The notes beneath the pieces are model-generated. The model was not told the DNA's origin, searched no databases, and worked only from the letters and a program-made list of their open reading frames with translations. The position numbers were made by a program, and so were the translations under genes. A stretch of DNA of 64,000 nucleotides, taken from Euptelea pleiosperma (taxonomy: Eukaryota > Streptophyta > Magnoliopsida > Ranunculales > Eupteleaceae). The stretch spans positions 19,965,190 through 20,029,189 of the forward strand of contig CM068553.1 in NCBI GenBank assembly GCA_035048495.1. Direction: 5' to 3'. Every line of letters begins with the position of its first letter. The stretch's first letter is position 1. Positions 56,301-64,000 of this stretch are shown here, piece after piece.

Positions 56301-58144
56301 ACAAAGTCACAAGTTATACGCTTCGGAATGTAACACACAAACTGAGTCCAATTTGAGACGTTGACGCACGGATGGAGCTAACTTGTTTCGACTGTCCCGA
56401 ATCTTGTTCAAACACTTCAAATGTGTTGAAACAATAGTAGTGGAAGAGTTTGAGTCCAATTACGAGGTTCGGTTACGAAAATGTCACAAGTTATAGGCTT
56501 TGGAATGTAACACACAAACTCAGTCCAATTTGAGACGTTGACGCACGGATGGAGCTAACTTGTTTCGACTGTCCCGAATCTTGTTCAAACACTTCAAATG
56601 TGTTGAAACAATAGTAATGGAAGAGTTTGAGTCCAATTACGAGGTTCGGTTATGAAAATGTCACAAGTTATAGGCTTTGGAATGTAACACACAAACTGAG
56701 TCCAATTTGAGACGTTGACGCACGGATGGAGCTAACTTGTTTCGACTATCTCAAATCTGATTCTAACACTTCAAATATGTTGAAACAATAGTAATGGAAG
56801 AGTTTGAGTCCAATTACGAGGGCCGGTTGCGGCAAAGTCACAAGTTATAGGCTTCGGAATGTAATACTCAAACTGAGTCCAATTTGAGACGTTGACGCAT
56901 GGATGGAGCTAACTTGTTCCGACTGTCCCGAATCTTGTTCGGACACTTCAAATGTGTTGAAACAATAGTAATGGAAGAGTTTGAGTAAAGTTACGAGGTT
57001 TGGTTGCCACAAAGTCACAAGTTATAGGCTTTGGAATGTAACACACAAACTGAGTCAAATTTGAGACGTTGACGCACGGATGGAGCTAACTTGTTTCGAC
57101 TGTCCCGAATCTTGTTCAAACACTTTACATGTGTTGAAACAATAGTAATGGAAGAGTTTGAGTAAAGTTACGAGGTTCGGTTGCGACAAAGTCACAAGTT
57201 ATAGGCTTTGGAAATTAACACACAAACTGAGTCCAATTTGAGACGTTGACACATAGATGGAGCTAACTTGTTTTGACTGTCCCAAATCTTGTTCCAACAC
57301 TTCAAATGTGTTGAAACAATAGTAATGGAAGAGTTTGAGTAAAGTTACGAGGTTCGGTTGCGACAAAGTCACAAGTTATAGGCTTTGGAATTTAACACAC
57401 AAACTGACTCCAATTTGAGACGTTGACGCATAGATGGAGTTAACTTGTTTTGACTGTCCCAAATCTTGTTCCAACACTTCAAATGTGTTGAAACAATAGT
57501 AAGGAAATAGTTTCAGTCCAATTACAAGGTCCGGTTGCGATAAAGTCACAAGTTATAGGCTTCGGAATGTAACAGACAAACTGAGTCCAATTTGAGACGT
57601 TGACGCACGGATGGAGCTAACTTGTTTCGAATGTCTCAAATCTTGTTCCAACACTTCAAATGTGTTGAAACAATAGTAATGGAATAGTATGAGTCCAATT
57701 ACGAGGTCCGGTTGCGACAAAGTCCCAAGTTATAGGCTTCGGAATGTAACACGCAAACTGAGTCCAATTTGAGACGTTGACGCACGGATGGAGCTAACTC
57801 TTTTCGACTGGCCCGAATATTTTTCAAACACTTCAAATGTGTTGAAACAATAGTAATGGAATAGTTTGAGTCCAATTACGAGGTCCGGTTGCGACAAAGT
57901 CCCAAGTTATAGGCTTCGGAATGTAACACACAAACTGAGTCCAATTTGAGACGTTGACGCACAGATGGAGCTAACTTGTTTCGACTGTCCCGAATCTTGT
58001 TCAAACACTTCAAATGTGTTGAAACAATAGTAATGGAAGAGTTTGAGTAAAGTTACGAGGTTCGGTTGCGACAAAGCTACAAGTTATAGGCTTTGGAATG
58101 TAACACACAAACTGAGTCCAATTTGAGACGTTGACGCACGGATG
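53189..58144 (+). repeat. 14-monomer higher-order repeat, two copies
   Basis: gagCGAACTCttttt recurs at 53189 and 55667, ggGGctaac at about 53543 and 56021, and tggAAATTaac at 54731 and 57209. The spacing is 2478 bp, exactly 14 x 177. The unit incorporates variants of the upstream 12-mer (aacAGACaaac, CTCTTTTcgactgg), so it probably derives from it. Confidence 0.92.
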
Positions 58145-61100
58145 GAGCTAACTCTTTTTGACTGTCCCAAATCTTGTTCCAACACTTCAAATGTGTTGAA
58201 AAAATAGTAATGGAAGAGTTTGAGTCCAATTACGAGGTCCGGTTGCGACAAAGTCACAAGTTATAGGCTTCGGAATGTAACACACAAACTGAGTCCAATT
58301 TGAGACGTTGACGCACGGATGGAGCTAACTTGTTTCGACTGTCCCGAATCTTGTTCAAACACATCAAATGTGTTGAAACAATAGTAGTGGAAGAGTTTGA
58401 GTCCAATTACGAGGTTCGGTTACGAAAATGTCACAAGTTATAGGCTTTGGAATGTAACACACAAATTGAGTCCAATTTTAGACGTTGACGCACGGATGGA
58501 GCTAACTTGTTTCGACTGTCCCGAATCTTGTTCAAACACTTCAAATGTGTTGAAACAATAGTAGTGGAAGAGTTTGAGTCCAATTACGAGGTTCGGTTAC
58601 GAAAATGTCACAAGTTATAGGCTTTGGAATGTAACACACAAACTGAGTCCAATTTGAGACGTTGACGCACGGATGGGGCTAACTTGTTTCGACTGTCCCG
58701 AATCTTGTTCAAACACTTCAAATGTGTTGAAACAATAGTAATGGAAGAGTTTGAGTAAAGTTACGAGGTTCGGTTGCGACAAAGTTACAAGTTATAGGCT
58801 TTGGAATGTAACACACAAACTGAGTCCAATTTGAGACGTTGACGCACGGATGGAGCTAACTTGTTTCGACTGTCCCGAATCTTGTTCAAACACTTTACAT
58901 GTGTTGAAACAATAGTAATGGAAGAGCTTGAGCAAAGTTACGAGGTTCGGTTGTGACAAAGTCACAAGTTATACGCTTCGGAATGTAACACACAAACTGA
59001 GTCCAATTTGAGACGTTGACGCACGGATGGAGCTAACTTGTTTCGACTGTCCCGAATCTTGTTCAAACACTTCAAATGTGTTGAAACAATAGTAGTGGAA
59101 GAGTTTGAGTCCAATTACGAGGTTCGGTTACGAAAATGTCACAAGTTATAGGCTTTGGAATGTAACACACAAACTGAGTCCAATTTGAGACGTTGACGCA
59201 CGGATAGAGCTAACTTGTTTCGACTGTCCCGAATCTTGTTCAAACACTTCAAATGTGTTGAAACAATAGTAATGGAAGAGTTTGAGTCCAATTACGAGGT
59301 TCGGTTATGAAAATGTCACAAGTTATAGGCTTTGGAATGTAACACACAAACTGAGTCCAATTTGAGACGTTGACGCACGGATGGAGCTAACTTGTTTCGA
59401 CTGTCTCAAATCTGATTCCAACACTTCAAATATGTTGAAACAATAGTAATGGAAGAGTTTGAGTCCAATTACGAGGGCCGGTTGCGGCAAAGTCACAAGT
59501 TATAGGCTTCGGAATGTAACACTCAAACTGAGTCCAATTTGAGACGTTGACGCATGGATGGAGCTAACTTGTTCCGACTGTCCCGAATCTTGTTCGGACA
59601 CTTCAAATGTGTTGAAACAATAGTAATGGAAGAGTTTGAGTAAAGTTACGAGGTTTGGTTGCCACAAAGTCACAAGTTATAGGCTTTGGAATGTAACACA
59701 CAAACTGAGTCAAATTTGAGACGTTGACGCACGGATGGAGCTAACTTGTTTCGACTGTCCCGAATCTTGTTCAAACACTTTACATGTGTTGAAACAATAG
59801 TAATGGAAGAGTTTGAGTAAAGTTACGAGGTTCGGTTGCGACAAAGTCACAAGTTATAGGCTTTGGAATTTAACACACAAACTGAGTCCAATTTGAGACG
59901 TTGACACATAGATGGAGCTAACTTGTTTTGACTGTCCCAAATCTTGTTCCAACACTTCAAATGTGTTGAAACAATAGTAATGAAATAGTTTGAGTCCAAT
60001 TACGAGGTCCGGTTGCGACAAAGTCCCAAGTTATAGGCTTTGGAATGTAACACACAAACTGAGTCCAATTTGAGACGTTGACGCAGGGATGGAGCTAACT
60101 TGTTTCGACTGTCCCGAATCTTGTTCAAACACTTCAAATGTGTTGAAACAATAGTAATGGAAGAGTTTGAGTAAAGTTACGAGGTTCAGTTGCGACAAAG
60201 TCACAAGTTATAGGCTTTGGAATGTAACACACAAACTGAGTCCAATTTGAGACGTTGACGCACGGATGGAGCTAACTCTTTTTGACTGTCCCAAATCTTG
60301 TTCCAACACTTCAAATGTGTTGAAAAAATAGTAATGGAAGAGTTTGAGTCCAATTACGAGGTCCGGTTGCGACAAAGTCACAAGTTATAGGCTTCGGAAT
60401 GTAACACACAAACTGAGTCCAATTTGAGACGTTGACGCACGGATGGAGCTAACTTGTTTCGACTGTCCCGAATCTTGTTCAAACACATCAAATGTGTTGA
60501 AACAATAGTAGTGGAAGAGTTTGAGTCCAATTACGAGGTTCAGTTACGAAAATGTCACAAGTTATAGGCTTTGGAATGTAACACACAAATTGAGTCCAAT
60601 TTTAGACGTTGACGCACGGATGGAGCTAACTTGTTTCGACTGTCCCGAATCTTGTTCAAACACTTCAAATGTGTTGAAACAATAGTAGTGGAAGAGTTTG
60701 AGTCCAATTACGAGGTTCGGTTACGAAAATGTCACAAGTTATAGGCTTTGGAATGTAACACACAAACTGAGTCCAATTTGAGACGTTGACGCACGGATGG
60801 GGCTAACTTGTTTCGACTGTCCCGAATCTTGTTCAAACACTTCAAATGTGTTGAAACAATAGTAATGGAAGAGTTTGAGTAAAGTTACGAGGTTCGGTTG
60901 CGACAAAGTTACAAGTTATAGGCTTTGGAATGTAACACACAAACTGAGTCCAATTTGAGACGTTGACGCACGGATGGAGCTAACTTGTTTCGACTGTCCC
61001 GAATCTTGTTCAAACACTTTACATGTGTTGAAACAATAGTAATGGAAGAGCTTGAGCAAAGTTACGAGGTTCGGTTGTGACAAAGTCACAAGTTATACGC

Positions 61101-62390
61101 TTCGGAATGTAACACACAAACTGAGTCCAATTTGAGACGTTGACGCACGGATGGAGCTAACTTGTTTCGACTGTCCCGAATCTTGTTCAAACACTTCAAA
61201 TGTGTTGAAACAATAGTAGTGGAAGAGTTTGAGTCCAATTACGAGGTTCGGTTACGAAAATGTCACAAGTTATAGGCTTTGGAATGTAACACACAAACTG
61301 AGTCCAATTTGAGACGTTGACGCACGGATAGAGCTAACTTGTTTCGACTGTCCCGAATCTTGTTCAAACACTTCAAATGTGTTGAAACAATAGTAATGGA
61401 AGAGTTTGAGTCCAATTACGAGGTTCGGTTATGAAAATGTCACAAGTTATAGGCTTTGGAATGTAACACACAAACTGAGTCCAATTTGAGACGTTGACGC
61501 ACGGATGGAGCTAACTTGTTTCGACTGTCTCAAATCTGATTCCAACACTTCAAATATGTTGAAACAATAGTAATGGAAGAGTTTGAGTCCAATTACGAGG
61601 GCCGGTTGCGGCAAAGTCACAAGTTATAGGCTTCGGAATGTAACACTCAAACTGAGTCCAATTTGAGACGTTGACGCATGGATGGAGCTAACTTGTTCCG
61701 ACTGTCCCGAATCTTGTTCGGACACTTCAAATGTGTTGAAACAATAGTAATGGAAGAGTTTGAGTAAAGTTACGAGGTTTGGTTGCCACAAAGTCACAAG
61801 TTATAGGCTTTGGAATGTAACACACAAACTGAGTCAAATTTGAGACGTTGACGCACGGATGGAGCTAACTTGTTTCGACTGTCCCGAATCTTGTTCAAAC
61901 ACTTTACATGTGTTGAAACAATAGTAATGGAAGAGTTTGAGTAAAGTTACGAGGTTCGGTTGCGACAAAGTCACAAGTTATAGGCTTTGGAATTTAACAC
62001 ACAAACTGAGTCCAATTTGAGACGTTGACACATAGATGGAGCTAACTTGTTTTGACTGTCCCAAATCTTGTTCCAACACTTCAAATGTGTTGAAACAATA
62101 GTAATGAAATAGTTTGAGTCCAATTACGAGGTCCGGTTGCGACAAAGTCCCAAGTTATAGGCTTTGGAATGTAACACACAAACTGAGTCCAATTTGAGAC
62201 GTTGACGCAGGGATGGAGCTAACTTGTTTCGACTGTCCCGAATCTTGTTCAAACACTTCAAATGTGTTGAAACAATAGTAATGGAAGAGTTTGTGTAAAG
62301 TTACGAGGTTCAGTTGCGACAAAGTCACAAGTTATAGGCTTTGGAATGTAACACACAAACTGAGTCCAATTTGAGACGTTGACGCACGGA
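58145..62390 (+). repeat. Second 12-monomer higher-order repeat, two copies
   Basis: gagctaACTCTTTTTG recurs at 58145 and 60269, ggatAGAGctaac near 59203 and 61327, and ggGGctaac near 58676 and 60800. The period is 2124 bp. The variant set is that of the 14-mer with some monomers lost and one gained. Confidence 0.9.
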
Positions 62391-64000
62391 TGGAGCTAAC
62401 TTGTTTCGACTGTCTCAAATCTTGTTCCAACACTTCAAATGTGTTGAAACAAAAGTAATGGAATAGTTTGAGTCCAATTACGAGGTCCGGTTGCGACAAA
62501 GTCCCAAGTTAAAGGCTTCGGAATGTAACACATAAACTGAGTCCAATTTGAGACGTTGACGCACGGATGGAGCTAACTTGTTTCGACTGGCCCGAATATT
62601 GTTCAAACACTTCAAATGTGTTGAAACAATAGTAATGGAAGAGTTTGAGTAAAGTTACGAGGTTTGGTTGCCACAAAGTCACAAGTTATAGGCTTTGGAA
62701 TGTAACACACAAACTGAGTCCAATTTGAGACGTTGACGCACGGATGGAGCTAACTTGTTTCGACTGTCCCGAATCTTGTTCAAACACTTTACATGTGTTG
62801 AAAAAATAGTAATGGAATAGTTTGAGTAAAGTTACGAGGTTCGGTTGTGACAAAGTCACAAGTTATAGGCTTTGGAATTTAACACACAAACTGAGTCTAA
62901 TTTGAGACATTGACGGATAGATGGAGTTAACTTGTTTTGACTGTCCCAAATCTTGTTCCAACACTTCAAATGTGTTGAAACAATAGTAATTGAATAGTTT
63001 GAGTCCAATTACGAGGTCCGGTTGCGACAAAGTCCCAAGTTATAGGCTTCGGAATGTAACACATAAACTGAGTCCAATTTGAGACGTTGACGCACGGATG
63101 GAGCTAACTTGTTTCGACTGGCCCGAATATTGTTCAAACACTTCAAATGTGTTGAAACAATATTAATGGAAGAGTTTGAGTAAAGTTACGAGGTTCGGTT
63201 GCGACAAAGTTACAAGTTATAGGCTTTGGAATGTAACACACAAACTGAGTCAAATTTGAGACGTTGACGCACGGATGGAGCTAACTTGTTTTGACTGTAC
63301 CAAATCTTGTTTCAACACATCAAATGTGTTGAAATAATAGTAATGGAATAGTTTGAGTCCAATTACGAGGTCCGGTTGCGACAAAGTCCCAAGTTATAGG
63401 CTTCGGAATGTAACACACAAACTGAGTCCAATTTGAGACGTTGACGCATGGATGGGGCTAACTTGTTTCGACTGTCCCGAATCTTGTTCAAACACTTCAA
63501 ATGTGTTGAAACAATAGTAATGGAAGAGTGTGAGTCCAATTACGAGGTTCGGTTACGAAAATGTCACAAGTTAGAGGCTTTGGAATGTAACACACAAACT
63601 GAGTCCAATTTGAGACGTTGACGCACGGATGGAGCTAGCTTGTTTCTTCTGTCCCAAATCTGATTCCAACACTTCAAATATGTTGAAACAATAGTAATGG
63701 AAGAGGTTGAGTCCAATTACGAGGTCCGGTTGCGGCAAAGTCACAAGTTATAGGCTTCGGAATGTAACACAGAAACTAAGTCCAATTTGAGACGTTGACG
63801 CATGGATGGAGCTAACTTGTTTCGACTGTCCCGAATCTTGTTCGGACACTTCAAATGTGTTGAAACAATAGTAATGGAAGAGTTTGAGTAAAGTTACGCG
63901 GTTTGGTTGCGACAAAGTCACAAGTTATAGGCTTTGGAATGTAACACACAAACTGAGTCCAATTTGAGACGTTGACGGACGGATGGAGCTAACTTGTTTC

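Larger units (their letters stand above)
47341..64000 (+). repeat. 177-bp satellite array, right block (about 94 monomers)
   Basis: This is the same monomer and orientation as the left block, resuming at 'tggagctaacttgttttgactg' and running past the window end. Characteristic local variants include cacATAGatgg, ggTTGCCACaaag, aatTTAACAC, gCTTGAGCaaag and ggGGGCtaac. Higher-order units of 12, 14 and 12 monomers cover most of 49.1-62.4 kb. Confidence 0.97.

Noticed and set aside
20215..64000. CENP-B box in the satellite
   Set aside because: No match to the mammalian CENP-B box core (TTCG....A..CGGG) was seen in the consensus, and plants are not expected to carry one.

Overview
The window is repeat-dominated DNA from a flowering plant. 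The evidence is a plant-type copia LTR retrotransposon with an initiator tRNA-Met primer site, giant Ty3/gypsy LTRs, a plant L1-type LINE with a C-terminal RNase H, a CACTA terminus, many MITEs and a 177-bp satellite of centromeric size. The sequence alone does not identify the species. Only one ordinary gene looks intact: a small EF-hand plus ZZ-zinc-finger protein on the minus strand near 2.4-2.9 kb.

Layout. 1-975 is part of a copia LTR. 2.1-5.5 kb holds the EF-hand gene and a cluster of foldback (MITE-like) elements that share termini. 5.66-12.5 kb is a decayed LINE, broken by a hAT-like MITE (6444-6729) and by a 2.66-kb solo gypsy LTR (copy A, 9493-12156) with a perfect 5-bp target duplication. 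12.5-14.1 kb is intergenic DNA with another MITE and a CACTA end. 14.09-20.11 kb is a copia element reduced to LTRs and a broken gag; its 3' LTR is split by a second solo gypsy LTR (copy B, 16909-19956). A 100-N assembly gap follows at 20115-20214.

From 20215 to 39041 and from 47341 to the window end lies a tandem array of a 177-bp satellite (about 106 and 94 copies). It is organised into local higher-order repeats: a 13-mer repeated about four times (period 2301 bp), an 18-mer (about 3.16 kb), a 12-mer (2125 bp), a 14-mer (2478 bp) and another 12-mer (2124 bp). The monomer length, homogeneity, higher-order structure and embedded gypsy element are what one expects of a functional or recent centromere, but no chromatin data are available here.

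The array is interrupted at 39042-47340 by a third copy of the gypsy family (copy C). It has a 3.3-kb 5' LTR, a degenerate tRNA-Asp-like primer site, and one long unfamiliar reading frame (44167-46011, one internal TAG) with a Gln-rich coiled coil and internal repeats. It has a polypurine-like tract but no recognisable protease, RT or integrase and no 3' LTR. It looks like a non-autonomous (LARD-like) Athila/Tat relative.

The most unusual signal outside the satellite is a family of perfect or near-perfect hairpins in all three gypsy LTR copies. Their stems differ in sequence, but they repeatedly carry TGCAACTC or its complement.
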